DNA of 64,000 nucleotides from Deltaproteobacteria bacterium (GTDB lineage Bacteria > Desulfobacterota > Desulfomonilia > UBA1062), in NCBI GenBank assembly GCA_018433775.1, contig JAHDQN010000019.1:1-64000 (forward strand), written 5' to 3'. The notes below the pieces were generated by a model, which saw nothing but the letters and a program-made list of their open reading frames with translations, ran no database searches and was not told the DNA's origin. Shown here piece by piece: positions 1 through 9,027 of this stretch. Made by a program: the position numbers and the translations under genes. Position 1 is the stretch's first letter. Every line of letters begins with the position of its first letter.

Positions 1-1446
1 AATGGTCTTCATGGCGCCCACGGTCTCGTCGACCGCCTTGCCGCCCTGGATGGCGTCGTCTGCCGACTTGACCGCGATCTTCTCGGTCTGCTGGGCATTG
101 TCAGCGTTCTGGCGGATGTTGGAGGCCATCTGCTCCATGGAAGACGACGCCTCCTCGGCAGCGGATGCCTGCTCGCTCGCACCCTGAGACATCTCCTCTG
201 CCGCGGAGCTCATCTGCTCGCTGCCCGCCGCCACGTTGTCCGCCGCGCCCTTGATGTCCACGACCACGTCCTTGAGTCTGGCGACCGTTTCCTTGAGAGC
301 CTGCATGAGCGCGTCCTTTTCCGAGCGCTCCATGACCGATACGGTGAGGTTTCCGTCTGCGAGATCCTTGGCCACCTCGGTGACCATCTTGTTCGCAGCG
401 ATCAGCTCGTTCAGTGATTTCATGAGCTCATCCTTGTCCGAGCGCTGCCTGACCTGGAGGTTCACGTTTCCGGCCGCCATCTCCTGCGCCACCTCGGCGA
501 TCTTGTTCATGGAGTCGATCATGAGATTGAGGCTGTTTTTGATGGTGTTGAAGTCCCCCTTGTATTCCTCGGTGATCTTCTCGGGGATATCCCCTTTGGA
601 GATGCGCTCGATATAGTCCGAGGTATTATTGAGGGGGGTGATGAGCGCGTCGAGAATCCCGTTGATTCCCTGCACGATGGGGCGGAACTCGAAGTTGATC
701 TTCTCAACATCGCTTCTGGCGTTCAGCTTGCCCGCCAGACAGGAATCCGCGAGGCTCTTCGCCTCGTCCAGGATGGATCTCAGAATGAGGCCGATGTTCC
801 GGGACAGGAACATGCCGATGATGATACCGGCGATTACGGCCACCACCACCAGGACGATCATGAACGTGCGGCTCTGCTGATAGATCCGGGTGGTCTCGTC
901 GGACTGCTGCTTGGCGTTTTCATCTTTGACCTCGGACAGCGCGGTCAATGCATCGTCGACCGCATCGAGCTTTTCCCTGCCAACCCCCATTGAGAGCTCG
1001 GCTGAGGTCCGATTCTCGTTGAGCTTTTCCGAAAGGGCGGTGTCGATGATCTTCTGCGAAATCGGTTCATACTCCTTCCACGCCCGCTCGAAACCGGCCA
1101 GCAGTTCCTTGCCCTGGTCGGTAAAGAAGAGCGGCTTTGCCTTCTCCAGGTTTTTCAGGAACCGTTCCTTGACGTCTGTATAGTTGGCGAGATATTCATT
1201 GCGCATCTCTTCCGTAGTGGCCAGGATAAGGTTTTTCTCGGCCCGGGTCATGGCAATGAGATTGATGTTCGCCTCCTTGATGTAAGATACACCAAGGAGC
1301 TCGTTCTGGTACATGGCATCGGCCATGTCGTTCATGGTGCCCATATTTCTGATGCCCACGAAGCCGACAATCAGGGCGATGACGGCAAGAACAATGAAAC
1401 CGGCCAGGAGCTTGACCCTGACGGTGAGATTGGAAAACCAGCTCAT
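1..1446 (-). CDS. Methyl-accepting chemotaxis protein (C-terminus outside window)
   Basis: Transmembrane chemoreceptor that senses a periplasmic stimulus and controls the CheA kinase. From the ATG at 1446, which has a GAAGGAGA ribosome site, one sees a short cytoplasmic N-terminus and a first membrane helix (about residues 11-31). A helical periplasmic domain of the four-helix-bundle type (about 32-190) and a second membrane helix (about 194-214) follow. After these come HAMP-like segments, two of them similar to each other (AAGNVNLQV and ADGNLTVSV). The start of the coiled-coil signalling domain is rich in Ala, Glu, Ser and Gln. The gene runs off the left edge after 482 codons, so the conserved hairpin tip is not visible. 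No other che gene adjoins it; the CheD-like gene lies 6 kb away. Confidence 0.93.
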   Translation of the reverse strand, partial: MSWFSNLTVRVKLLAGFIVLAVIALIVGFVGIRNMGTMNDMADAMYQNELLGVSYIKEANINLIAMTRAEKNLILATTEEMRNEYLANYTDVKERFLKNLEKAKPLFFTDQGKELLAGFERAWKEYEPISQKIIDTALSEKLNENRTSAELSMGVGREKLDAVDDALTALSEVKDENAKQQSDETTRIYQQSRTFMIVLVVVAVIAGIIIGMFLSRNIGLILRSILDEAKSLADSCLAGKLNARSDVEKINFEFRPIVQGINGILDALITPLNNTSDYIERISKGDIPEKITEEYKGDFNTIKNSLNLMIDSMNKIAEVAQEMAAGNVNLQVRQRSDKDELMKSLNELIAANKMVTEVAKDLADGNLTVSVMERSEKDALMQALKETVARLKDVVVDIKGAADNVAAGSEQMSSAAEEMSQGASEQASAAEEASSSMEQMASNIRQNADNAQQTEKIAVKSADDAIQGGKAVDETVGAMKTI

Positions 1447-1605
1447 GCTATCTCCTTCATTCGAGTATTTGGCTTTGCTTTATCAAGCCTGTGACTGCGT
1501 ATCGGGAAATCGTGCCGCTGGTTATGACAATAGAAAAACAATAGAAAGTTGATAGGTTCAAGCTATCGATGATGATGGGTGAACAGGGGCGGGCGCAGAG
1601 AGGTG

Positions 1606-2577
1606 TTACGGCTCGGTTTTATCAAAGGTCTGGAGATAGGTCGCGAGACTGCCCCGGGTGTTTTTCAGGCCGATCTTCTGCCGGATGTTGTTGCGGTGAA
1701 ACAGGACGGTGTTCAGGGAGACGTGCAGGAGATCGGCGATCTCCTTGGATGACTTGCCGTTTCTGATCAAAGACGCCACCCTGACCTCGCTCGGACTGAG
1801 ACCGGGATGCCTGGACGAGAGATCCCGGACAAAGGACGATCCGATCTCCCTGAGGAGGTTCTCGATCTCGGATACGCACTGTATCTGGTCTTCTCTCAGG
1901 CCCGAGGTCTTTAACCGTGCAAGGGTAGGGAGGAGCGAGACCGCGATGTTCGCAACCAGGTTTTTTTCGATGTCGCGCCGTTCATTGCTTTGCTGCTTCA
2001 TAAGGACCTTCAGTGCGATGCTCATCTCTTCGAGGTCCGGCTGCCTTTCTCCGGGTCCGACCTCCCCGCCGGTCAGCGTATCAGACCGGAGCCCCGCAGG
2101 CGCGTCTCCCAAGCTCTGCTGACCGGAGAACGCCTCGGCGGCCGTACTGCGATTTCCCGGCCGGAGCCCGGTGCAGGAGCCGGGGTTCCCGATGCCGTTT
2201 TCCGGGTGCCAGCGGCCGGTGACGTCCTTTGCCACGGCGATAATGCCAATCGCGTCGTTATCCCGCATCAGTGGCACCCCGCCGACCTCGCAGAGTTTGC
2301 CCAGACCCTTGCAGGTGATGAACCGGTAGGTCGACGACAGGATTTTTTCTCCGCAGAGCAGCCGGACGGTATCAGCGATTGCCCTGTTCAGATCGCCGGG
2401 ATGGAGCAGCCCGAGCTCCTGAAAGGGTCTGCCGATCAGATTTTCGGGCTTGTGCCCGAGCATGCTCTCCACGTTCGGCGACACGCTCGTGAGCCTGAAC
2501 CTGGCGTTGACGGAGTATACCAGGGCATCGGAGCAGGCGGTATCGAGACATTGATCCGGTTCCAGCGTACAATCCAT
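1606..2577 (-). CDS. PAS domain - LuxR-type HTH transcriptional regulator
   Basis: Predicted one-component regulator of 323 residues. An N-terminal PAS domain (about residues 14-120; SVNARFRLTSVSPNVESMLG then a typical VAKDVTGRW end) is followed by a low-complexity linker, a helical stretch and a C-terminal LuxR/GerE helix-turn-helix (LSPSEVRVASLIRNGKSSKEIADLLHVS). The open frame extends upstream to a TTG at 2715 and an ATG at 2625, but those extra residues look non-coding. The ATG at 2577, with AGGGAT 14 bases upstream, begins just before the PAS fold; the start is therefore uncertain. PAS-LuxR proteins of this layout usually respond to a small ligand or redox state; no ligand can be named. 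It lies downstream of and parallel to the repeat-protein gene. Confidence 0.8.
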   Translation of the reverse strand: MDCTLEPDQCLDTACSDALVYSVNARFRLTSVSPNVESMLGHKPENLIGRPFQELGLLHPGDLNRAIADTVRLLCGEKILSSTYRFITCKGLGKLCEVGGVPLMRDNDAIGIIAVAKDVTGRWHPENGIGNPGSCTGLRPGNRSTAAEAFSGQQSLGDAPAGLRSDTLTGGEVGPGERQPDLEEMSIALKVLMKQQSNERRDIEKNLVANIAVSLLPTLARLKTSGLREDQIQCVSEIENLLREIGSSFVRDLSSRHPGLSPSEVRVASLIRNGKSSKEIADLLHVSLNTVLFHRNNIRQKIGLKNTRGSLATYLQTFDKTEP

Positions 2578-2998
2578 CGTGTAGATACGATCCCTGTGTT
2601 TGTGTCGCCCCGTTGCAATTCCCATCAGGCGGATACGCGTCTCACACCCGCGTCGCACATGGGATGCTGCAATAAGAACAATGAACTGTATACAATCTGG
2701 GAACGATTGTTTCAAGTGTGGATTGAGAAAAATCCCCTGCCGAAAATCTGGTAATACTCGCCAGACAGGGGAGGCGTGCGTGCGGTTGACGGATATACGG
2801 CAGGAGTCTGACCGGATGCCGGCCGGCCGGTTACAGGGAGTGTCTGCTTCGCGAAGAAGCCACTGGACCGGGATACATGGTTTCCTCGAAACGTCCTGCC
2901 CGAAAAGTTTTTATGCAAGGGGCTGCCGCACATCCACGACGCGGGGGTTATGGAAGAACATCATCCAAGCCGCGCTCAAGATATGCTTCTCACCATCG
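2578..2998. other. 421-bp intergenic stretch, no supportable gene
   Basis: Between the repeat-protein gene and the PAS-LuxR gene, both on the minus strand. Short open frames here have no ribosome site or recognisable product. The stretch probably carries the promoter of the regulator, but no convincing -35/-10 pair was identified. Confidence 0.5.
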
Positions 2999-3622
2999 CT
3001 ACTCTTCTTCTTCGCCCTCTTCCTCGTCTCGCACGTGCAGGTTCACGCCGCCGTAATCGCTCTCCCCATAATTTTCCTCGTAGTTTTCGTCAGGGCTGTA
3101 CCATTTCCCTTCCACCGGGTCGTACCATGCGTCAGGTGATTCCGTTGCATTGTGCCACCACCTGATATGCTCCAGGAGATCCTCGACGCTGGATATCTCC
3201 ACCCCCTTGATGGAGTCCAGTGCCCGCCGGTCGCCGTCGGTGAAATACTCGACCGCGATGTCAAGGAGGTCCTTTAAGTCCCCGCTTTCTCCACCTTCCA
3301 GAGCCTCGTCGATGATATCCTCGGGCAGATAGGGTTCCAGCAGCTCCTTGATCCTCTCGGTGTCCAGTGGGCTTTCCGCGCTCTTTCCCCACCACCGCAG
3401 CTTGTCCAGGAGTTCGTCGACACTCTCGATCTTCTCGTTTCTCACGGCCTCCAGGGCCTCGTTTTCACCGCCGGTGTAATAGTCGACCGCGGCATAGAGG
3501 ACATCCCACAGATCCGTGAGAACCCGGTTTTCGAACATGTCCGTGATGACGTTACTGGGGATGTAGGGCTCCAGAAGCACCTTCAGCCTGTCCTTGTTCA
3601 CAGACCCTATTGTGCGCTCCAT
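2999..3622 (-). CDS. Acidic protein with two tandem copies of an unrecognised 75-residue unit
   Basis: I do not recognise the family. The 207-residue product starts at the ATG at 3622, which has GGAGG eight bases upstream; the longer frame to 3757 is not needed. Two homologous units are visible, about residues 10-84 and 88-158. Each starts with a LLEPYxP motif, continues through DLWDVLYAAVDYYTGG or DLKDLLDIAVEYFTDG, and ends in a VDELLDKLRWW or VEDLLEHIRWW motif. The tail (about 165-207) is rich in Tyr, Asp and Glu and ends in a run of glutamates. There is no signal peptide or membrane helix, so it is probably cytosolic, helical and perhaps a protein-binding repeat. It is transcribed toward the PAS-LuxR gene. 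Confidence 0.8.
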   Translation of the reverse strand: MERTIGSVNKDRLKVLLEPYIPSNVITDMFENRVLTDLWDVLYAAVDYYTGGENEALEAVRNEKIESVDELLDKLRWWGKSAESPLDTERIKELLEPYLPEDIIDEALEGGESGDLKDLLDIAVEYFTDGDRRALDSIKGVEISSVEDLLEHIRWWHNATESPDAWYDPVEGKWYSPDENYEENYGESDYGGVNLHVRDEEEGEEEE

Positions 3623-3935
3623 GTGGCATCCTCCGTATTCTGCGTCCGGAGGGGCCGGGGGTGGTACATGGTTCCGAAACAGGCCCGTTTCCTTCGGCCC
3701 TTTTTCCCATGCCGTTCTCCGGGCGAGAATGATGTCGTTAATAGATATATGGAGCACCGGGAACGGTTATTCAATCATATGGCTTAATGCGGACCGCTTT
3801 TTTTCTTTCCCGGCCAAAGGGGCCTCTTTTGGGGGTGCAACACTCCTCTCCCCGGGATCGAGGGGAAGAGCCGGACATCACCGGGAGAACCGCAGCTTTC
3901 ACGGGCCTTCCGGTGGCCGTTTTTCCGGGCAGGTC
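3623..3935. other. 313-bp intergenic stretch between two minus-strand genes
   Basis: No gene is supported. Base composition resembles the flanks. A GC-rich inverted segment (CCGGCCAAAGGGGCC region near 3815-3835) might serve as a weak terminator for the membrane-protein gene, but no clean stem with a T-run is present. Confidence 0.4.
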
Positions 3936-4568
3936 CTATATCCAGCCGAGCACGCCCATGAAGACCACCAGGCATGCGATGTCCACGGCGAAGATCGCTC
4001 CGACGGTGAGCGCCTTGGCGCGATAGGTCTTCATATCGTAGACGAGGTAGGCCACCACGAAGAAGTAGAAATATCCGAAGACCCAGAGCAGCCAGGGAAA
4101 CCGAGCGCTCCACCAGGAATATTCCCAGGTAAGCGCGCCGATGGCATTGAGGATGATCTCGATGATGACCGCGAGCGTGGTGAATATGATCGCGAAGAAG
4201 AGCCGGTTGGGAATCCCCAGGACCTTCAGTTTTCGATCCTCGGGAAGGATGATGGTACAGGCGACGCCCAGAAGGAGAAACATCAGGCTGATCTCGATGT
4301 TCAGCCCGATGAGCAGGACAAAGGCGCTCTCGCCGGGCGTGCCCCAGACCGGTGCGTACTGGGTGAAATGGAACACCAGGGCGTTCCAGATCTCGTTGAA
4401 CCAGTCGCATCCCCACAGGGCGAGCCCTGCAAAGACCGCGCTGTAATTCTTCAGCCGGATCTCGTTGTGGTATACGTAGATCACGACCAGGAGAAAGGGG
4501 ATGACGTACCACTCGAAATACGAAGGATCCCTGAGGATGGCCAGTGCCTGTGACGCTGAATCTGTCAT
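3936..4568 (-). CDS. Polytopic membrane protein of unknown function
   Basis: A 210-residue integral membrane protein with six or seven hydrophobic segments. It starts at the ATG at 4568, preceded by GGGAGGTGTTTT. Conserved-looking features are a tryptophan-rich motif (LWGCDWFNEIWN) after the second helix and an acidic residue inside a later helix (FTTLAVIIEIILNAIG). I do not recognise the family with certainty. The gene is divergent from a TetR regulator with 315 bp between the starts, and an inverted repeat lies in that gap. The likeliest reading is that the regulator controls this membrane protein, as is common for such pairs; substrate unknown. Confidence 0.8.
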   Translation of the reverse strand: MTDSASQALAILRDPSYFEWYVIPFLLVVIYVYHNEIRLKNYSAVFAGLALWGCDWFNEIWNALVFHFTQYAPVWGTPGESAFVLLIGLNIEISLMFLLLGVACTIILPEDRKLKVLGIPNRLFFAIIFTTLAVIIEIILNAIGALTWEYSWWSARFPWLLWVFGYFYFFVVAYLVYDMKTYRAKALTVGAIFAVDIACLVVFMGVLGWI

Positions 4569-4676
4569 AAAACACCTCCCGCTCATGTATGGTGAGTTGC
4601 TCTCACAACAACTGAAAAAAAGGACTGATCACAGACCGATCGTAATATCCGGACGATAGTCCAGTCAATGAAAAAA

Positions 4677-4691
4677 TGAACATAATGTTCA
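4677..4691. promoter_or_regulatory. Inverted repeat TGAACA-N3-TGTTCA, candidate TetR operator
   Basis: A perfect 6-3-6 inverted repeat in the gap between the divergent membrane-protein and TetR genes. Its place and symmetry fit the operator of the adjacent TetR regulator. A second short repeat, GGAC-N4-GTCC, lies at 4651-4662. Function is inferred from position only. Confidence 0.45.
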
Positions 4692-4883
4692 CTTCATCAC
4701 CTCAGGGACGATCCCTGGGCCGCCATTCCATGAGAGCCCGCTCGCCGGTCCGCGATATTCCCGGTTTTCCGCACGCAGGCAGGGTGCGACAATCGTGAAG
4801 GATTCCCTGAAACTGAATTGCTATTGACATCGAATACCCGAGATGCAAGATCAGGAGATACACGCAAGCTGACAAGGTGCTCG

Positions 4884-5465
4884 ATGAACCGGGAAGAAAA
4901 GCTGACCAGAATCTATGAGGCGGCCCTGCGGGTTTTTGCCCGCTACGGCTACCGGAGGACCCGTGTCGAAGACATCGCCGACGAGCTGGGGATGACCAAG
5001 GGCAATCTCTATCTCTATGTCAAGGACAAGCGGGACCTTTATGAGAAGGCTGTTTCCCATGGGTTGCTGCAATGGCAGGGTATGGTGGCGCGTTCCATCG
5101 AAAAGATCGACGATGTGTGCGAGCAGTTTCTGGCCCTGTGCAGGAAGGGTTATACCTATCTCTCCCGGGACGTGTCCCTGAGGTCGGTCCTGATAAACGA
5201 TCCGTCGATCTTTCCCCTTTCCAGCAGGGAGGACCAGTTCGCCGAGATCAACCGCGCGTCCATGGACCTGCTCCGGAGCGTTCTCGCCCGGGGAATACGC
5301 GAAGGAAGGTTCCGCGAGGTGGATGTGGACCATCTTACCGAGCTGCTGTATTCGATCTATGTCATGTTCATCATCAAGACCTATGTGAAGTCAGAGGGCA
5401 AGTCCACCCAGAAGATGTTCGAGCAGGGCCTCGACATCGTCCTGCAGGGCCTTTTGAAGAAATAG
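4884..5465 (+). CDS. TetR/AcrR-family transcriptional regulator
   Basis: Dimeric repressor-type regulator, 193 residues. The first 50 residues hold the TetR helix-turn-helix (YEAALRVFARYGYRRTRVEDIADELGMTKGNLYLYV, given here in parts: the recognition helix is MTKGNLYLYVKDK). The rest is the helical ligand and dimer domain. The start at 4884 (MNREEKL) is preferred because AAGGTG lies seven bases upstream and the HTH then begins at the usual distance. The frame could also open at 4818. It is divergent from the membrane-protein gene, with an inverted repeat between them. The ligand cannot be told from sequence. Confidence 0.88.
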   Translation: MNREEKLTRIYEAALRVFARYGYRRTRVEDIADELGMTKGNLYLYVKDKRDLYEKAVSHGLLQWQGMVARSIEKIDDVCEQFLALCRKGYTYLSRDVSLRSVLINDPSIFPLSSREDQFAEINRASMDLLRSVLARGIREGRFREVDVDHLTELLYSIYVMFIIKTYVKSEGKSTQKMFEQGLDIVLQGLLKK

Positions 5466-5594
5466 GACGCACATCCTGACGAAGCCCTGCCTGAAGCACG
5501 CCCGGATTTCTTCGTACGTTATGAAATGCGGTTTTCTGAATCGGGACCAGCGGAAAAAATAACCGGTTGACATGCACGTTTTTGTTCTGATGAT

Positions 5595-5634
<40 letters not shown>

Positions 5635-5671
5635 CCGGTATGGACCATCCGGCAGTGCACGGGGAAATTCT

Positions 5672-6103
5672 ATGATGGAAGCGGCCTTTGTGTGGATGTC
5701 ATTCCACGAAACCCTGTTGACGTATCTGGGGATAACCTCCCTTATCACCCTGATCATCACGCCGATTCTGGTGCTCATCGCCATCGTCGGCATGCCCGCC
5801 GATTACTTCATCTATGAGCGCGAGGAGATTCTGGAGTTCCGGAAGCAGTTCAATCCGGCGGCCCTGGTGGTGATCCTGGCGGTGAAAAACGTCGCCGGCG
5901 TGGTTTTCATCATTGCCGGTCTCGCCATGCTGGTGCTGCCCGGGCAGGGAATCATCACGATCCTCATCGGGCTCACCCTCGTGAATTTTCCCGGGAAGCG
6001 CAATCTGGAACGCCGCATGATCAGGCAGAAGAAGGTTCTTTCTTCCATCAACTGGGTGCGTGAGCGTGCGGGCAAGCCTCCGTTGCAGTTGTCCAGGGAT
6101 TAG
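5672..6103 (+). CDS. PGPGW-like transmembrane protein
   Basis: Small inner-membrane protein, 143 residues. Two hydrophobic stretches (about 15-42 and 67-105) flank a charged loop (YEREEILEFRKQ). The second contains LVLPGQGIITILIGLTLVNFPG, which resembles the PGPGW transmembrane family, although the family's exact PGPGW signature is replaced by PGQG. The C-terminus is basic and ends in a region like ERAGKPPL. Function of the family is unknown. Two adjacent ATGs occur (5672 and 5675) with only GGGGAAA upstream. The hexanucleotide repeat sits just before the start. Confidence 0.75.
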   Translation: MMEAAFVWMSFHETLLTYLGITSLITLIITPILVLIAIVGMPADYFIYEREEILEFRKQFNPAALVVILAVKNVAGVVFIIAGLAMLVLPGQGIITILIGLTLVNFPGKRNLERRMIRQKKVLSSINWVRERAGKPPLQLSRD

Positions 6104-6121
6104 GCACCTGCCGGTCCGGAT

Positions 6122-6139
6122 CCTCCCCCTTAAGGGAGG
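6122..6139. terminator. Stem-loop CCTCCC-N6-GGGAGG after the PGPGW-like gene
   Basis: A perfect six-base stem with a six-base loop, 19 bases after the stop codon of the preceding gene and before the promoter of the TPR gene. The T-run downstream is short (GATTTA), so termination efficiency is uncertain. Confidence 0.4.
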
Positions 6140-6146
6140 AAGGGGA

Positions 6147-6175
6147 TTTACAAAACGGAAAGATGCGATTATAAG
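6147..6175 (+). promoter_or_regulatory. Candidate sigma70 promoter of the TPR gene
   Basis: TTTACA at 6147-6152 and TATAAG at 6170-6175, spacing 17. A second TATAAT lies at 6179-6184 but has no matching -35. The start codon of the TPR gene is 42 bases downstream of the first -10. Confidence 0.45.
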
Positions 6176-6217
6176 GAGTATAATTTGCATACGTTTCATC
6201 CGAATGAGGAGGGTAAG

Positions 6218-7117
6218 ATGCAGTGTGGTAGCGTGAGGACAGTGTTCAGATACATCCTGGTCGTTCTCTTGGTTGCATGCCTTGTTCCGGATGCATACGC
6301 CGACGCCCCTGCGAATACCGCACAGGAATTGTACGTCAAGGCACAGGCTTCCTGGGAGAAGGGGGAATGGGAAAACGCCCTGAACCTCTCCGACGGGGCG
6401 CTGAAGGTCAACAAGCGTCACAAGGAGGCATGGCTGCTGAAGGGCCAGATCTTCTGGCAGATGAAGAATCACAAGATGGCGCTGAGCGCCTTTGATGAAT
6501 ACCTGCGCCTCGATCCGAAAAACGCCTCGGTCTGGGTGAATCGCGCGGCAAATCTCTTCGAGCTCGAACGGTACAAGGAGATGCAGGAGAGTTTCCAGAA
6601 GGCGCAGGAAATCGATCCGAACTATCCCCCGCTCTATAAGACCATGGGTGTCAACTATCTTCTCATGGGAAATTTCGAGGACGCGCACAAGGCCTTCCAG
6701 AAGCTGGAACAGTTCGGCGAGACGAGCGCCTATTCACACTGGACGGAGCGAATGCTCCGGATAATCAGCGAGAGCCACGCTCCGCCGGCAAACTGGGTCG
6801 CGAATCCCGACAGCTACCAGATGGTGCTGGAGATCACCGATTCTTCCAAGACCGGGTATCTGGTCAACCTTTCCTCCACCGTAGGGACATCCATCAGGTT
6901 TAGCGGGAGCGCGGATGCCCCGTTCCGGTATGCACCGAACTTCGAGGTATGGAACGGCACCATGATCTTCGACCGGAAGGGCGACGGACTCCTGACCAAC
7001 GGCACCTGCTTCCGGTATACGAAGATCGCAGGCGATACCAAGACGATCGAAGAAGGCCAGATCAACAACTGGAGGCTCGATCTGAGCACCAAGAAGTGCT
7101 ACCTGCTGGGCCAGTAG
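6218..7117 (+). CDS. Exported TPR-repeat protein
   Basis: A 299-residue protein with a signal peptide (basic start, hydrophobic core VFRYILVVLLVACLV, probable cleavage after AYA near residue 29). Three or four tetratricopeptide repeats follow (about 33-190): AQASWEKGEWENALN, GQIFWQMKNHKMALS, AANLFELERYKEMQE and GVNYLLMGNFEDAHK. The C-terminal hundred residues look beta-rich and match no family I know. The ATG at 6218 has GGAGG six bases upstream, preferred over 6185. It is probably periplasmic and mediates protein-protein contacts; partner unknown. It stands alone with its own promoter. Confidence 0.85.
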   Translation: MQCGSVRTVFRYILVVLLVACLVPDAYADAPANTAQELYVKAQASWEKGEWENALNLSDGALKVNKRHKEAWLLKGQIFWQMKNHKMALSAFDEYLRLDPKNASVWVNRAANLFELERYKEMQESFQKAQEIDPNYPPLYKTMGVNYLLMGNFEDAHKAFQKLEQFGETSAYSHWTERMLRIISESHAPPANWVANPDSYQMVLEITDSSKTGYLVNLSSTVGTSIRFSGSADAPFRYAPNFEVWNGTMIFDRKGDGLLTNGTCFRYTKIAGDTKTIEEGQINNWRLDLSTKKCYLLGQ

Positions 7118-7395
7118 CACCCCGCGGCAGGCAGGTCTCACGCGGGAGCATCCTGCTGCAGATAAAAAAGCAGGGACGTTTTATATTCCCTCCCCCCTGC
7201 ACGGCATCCGCTCCCGGCATCTTTCTCTCCCTCTCTCCGCTCTGCAGAAAATCGCCCGCCATGGAACCGCATTACGATGTCGATCTGCGGTAGAATACCC
7301 GAAGATTCGAAGATTTGTGTAAATTTTTTTAAGATATCTGGCGATAGTATTGTTGGATGCATCATGACGGCAAAGAGGGGAATTCTCGAGGTATC

Positions 7396-7833
7396 ATGAA
7401 GACGACTGCAGTACGACCCATGAAATGCGAATTCGCTACAGAGGGCCTCCTCTGGATCGATAAGATCGCCACCGGGGTGGGGATTATCCTGTTCAATCCA
7501 TCAAAAAAGCTTGCAGCCGGGATGCATGTGCTCAGAGGGCTCTCGCAGGGCCGTGCCACGGACAACCCTGCCTACTATGCAGACACGGCCCTGGAATACG
7601 TGATAGCGGAATTCAAGAAAATGGGAGCGGACCGGCAGATATCCGTGGCCATAGCGGGAGGGGCGGCCATGCTGGGCTCAGGCGAGGATGACAATATGGG
7701 GGCGCGGCTGGTGATGGCGATAAAGAGCATCCTCTCCCGGTACAATCTCGCGGTGAAGCTCGAAGGCGTAGGCGGGACCAAACTCAGGACCATGATCCTC
7801 AACATCGACGAGGGCAAGATAAAGATTTCGTAA
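7396..7833 (+). CDS. CheD-like protein lacking the catalytic cysteine
   Basis: Resembles CheD, the deamidase that converts receptor glutamines to glutamates and binds CheC. The fold is recognisable over 145 residues: GIILFNPSKKLAAGMHVL at the active site, then ADTALEYVIAEFKKMGA, AIAGGAAMLGS and GGTKLRTMILNIDEGKI. In CheD enzymes the motif before the first strand reads LGSC; here the aligned segment is IATG, so the Cys nucleophile is replaced by Gly27. The protein has only one Cys (residue 11), outside the site. The active-site His (His44) is kept. Deamidation is therefore unlikely and a binding role more plausible. The ATG at 7396 is likely, but its ribosome site is weak. The HDOD gene starts 16 bp downstream. 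Confidence 0.82.
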   Translation: MKTTAVRPMKCEFATEGLLWIDKIATGVGIILFNPSKKLAAGMHVLRGLSQGRATDNPAYYADTALEYVIAEFKKMGADRQISVAIAGGAAMLGSGEDDNMGARLVMAIKSILSRYNLAVKLEGVGGTKLRTMILNIDEGKIKIS

Positions 7834-7848
7834 AAAAAGGAGAAAATC

Positions 7849-8886
7849 GTGAAAATATGCTGCCCTCACTGCGGAAAAGAATACACCATAAAAAAGGAAA
7901 CCCTAAAGGGGTACTCGGGCACGGTCTCGATACCCTGCCCCAACTGTAAGGAAAAGATCCTCCTCCATCCCGGAGCGGCCGGTACGGAAGAGGCTGATCG
8001 AGCATCCGGGCACGACATGCAGGCAAAGGGGAAAGCGCCGGCGACCGGAGATGCCCTGAAGCAGAGGATCTTCAAGACGCTCAAAGATCTTCCCCCCATG
8101 CCCCAGGTGGTGCAGAAGGCGCGGAAGGTCCTGTCCGATCCGAATTCGAGCTTCGGCGACCTCGCCAAGGTCATCGAGTCGGATCAGGGGATCGTCACCC
8201 GGGTCCTGAAGATGGCGAACTCCCCGTACTACGGGCTGAGCGGCAATGTATCCTCCGTAAAGCACGCCTCGGTCGTTCTCGGCACCAAGACCCTCATGGA
8301 GCTGCTCAATCTCGCATGCTCATCGGAAATTCTCGGGCAGACCCTGGAGGGGTACGATCTTGCAGCCGGCGACCTCTGGATGCACTCCCTGGCTGTGGCC
8401 AACGGATCGCAGCTCATTGCCCGGCGCGTGAATCCGAGCCTGGAGCAGGATGCCTTCTCGGCAGGTCTCATCCACGACGTGGGGAAGATCATCCTGGATC
8501 CGTATATCCTGGAGAGAAAAGCCGAGTTCCAGACTTTCGTGAAGGAGCGGAGCGACACATTCCTGGAGGCCGAAAAGGTCATCCTGGGCTTCGACCACGC
8601 GGAGCTCGCCTCGGAGGTGTGCGAGCGCTGGCAGATACCCAGGCACATTGTCCTGGCGATCCGCTATCACCATGATCCCACGCCCTCGGACAATGACATG
8701 CTCTCCTACATCGTCCACCTGGCGGATGCCGCCGCCATCATGAGCGGCATCGGTGCCGGATTCGACGGAATGCTCTATACCATCCACGGAGATGCGTTGA
8801 GCCGCCTGAGACTCAAGGAAGACGATCTGTTCGATATCATGGGCGAGATCGCCTGCTACGTGGATAAGACAACCCAGCAGGCTTGA
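7849..8886 (+). CDS. Zinc-ribbon and HDOD-domain protein
   Basis: A signalling protein of 345 residues beginning at GTG 7849, with AAAAAGGAG upstream. Residues 1-42 form a MJ0042-type zinc ribbon (CCPHCGKEY ... CPNCKEK). After a linker, the HDOD domain spans about 75-275 (DLPPMPQVVQKARKVL, VTRVLKMANSPYYG, GLIHDVGKIILDPY, RYHHDP). HDOD proteins are related to HD-domain hydrolases but usually act as regulators of chemotaxis, motility or c-di-GMP signalling. Here HDVGK and the later HH are visible, so metal binding cannot be excluded. It is cotranscribed with the CheD-like gene, which supports a chemotaxis-linked role. Confidence 0.88.
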   Translation: MKICCPHCGKEYTIKKETLKGYSGTVSIPCPNCKEKILLHPGAAGTEEADRASGHDMQAKGKAPATGDALKQRIFKTLKDLPPMPQVVQKARKVLSDPNSSFGDLAKVIESDQGIVTRVLKMANSPYYGLSGNVSSVKHASVVLGTKTLMELLNLACSSEILGQTLEGYDLAAGDLWMHSLAVANGSQLIARRVNPSLEQDAFSAGLIHDVGKIILDPYILERKAEFQTFVKERSDTFLEAEKVILGFDHAELASEVCERWQIPRHIVLAIRYHHDPTPSDNDMLSYIVHLADAAAIMSGIGAGFDGMLYTIHGDALSRLRLKEDDLFDIMGEIACYVDKTTQQA

Positions 8887-9027
8887 GTTTTTTCTTCGCA
8901 AACCGGGTCTGCTCGGCGTAGTTCATCTAAAAAAACCACCCCTGAAAAAATCCCAAGCCGGAAATTCCCCCTGAGCCCTTGATATCTCTGCTGCGAAGGC
9001 TTATCACGGTTCATATCGGGGGATCGC

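Noticed and set aside
1447-1560. Sigma28-type flagellar promoter before the chemoreceptor gene
   Set aside because: A TAAC-N14-CCCGATAC string is only a partial match to TAAA-N15-GCCGATAA, so it was not listed as a feature.
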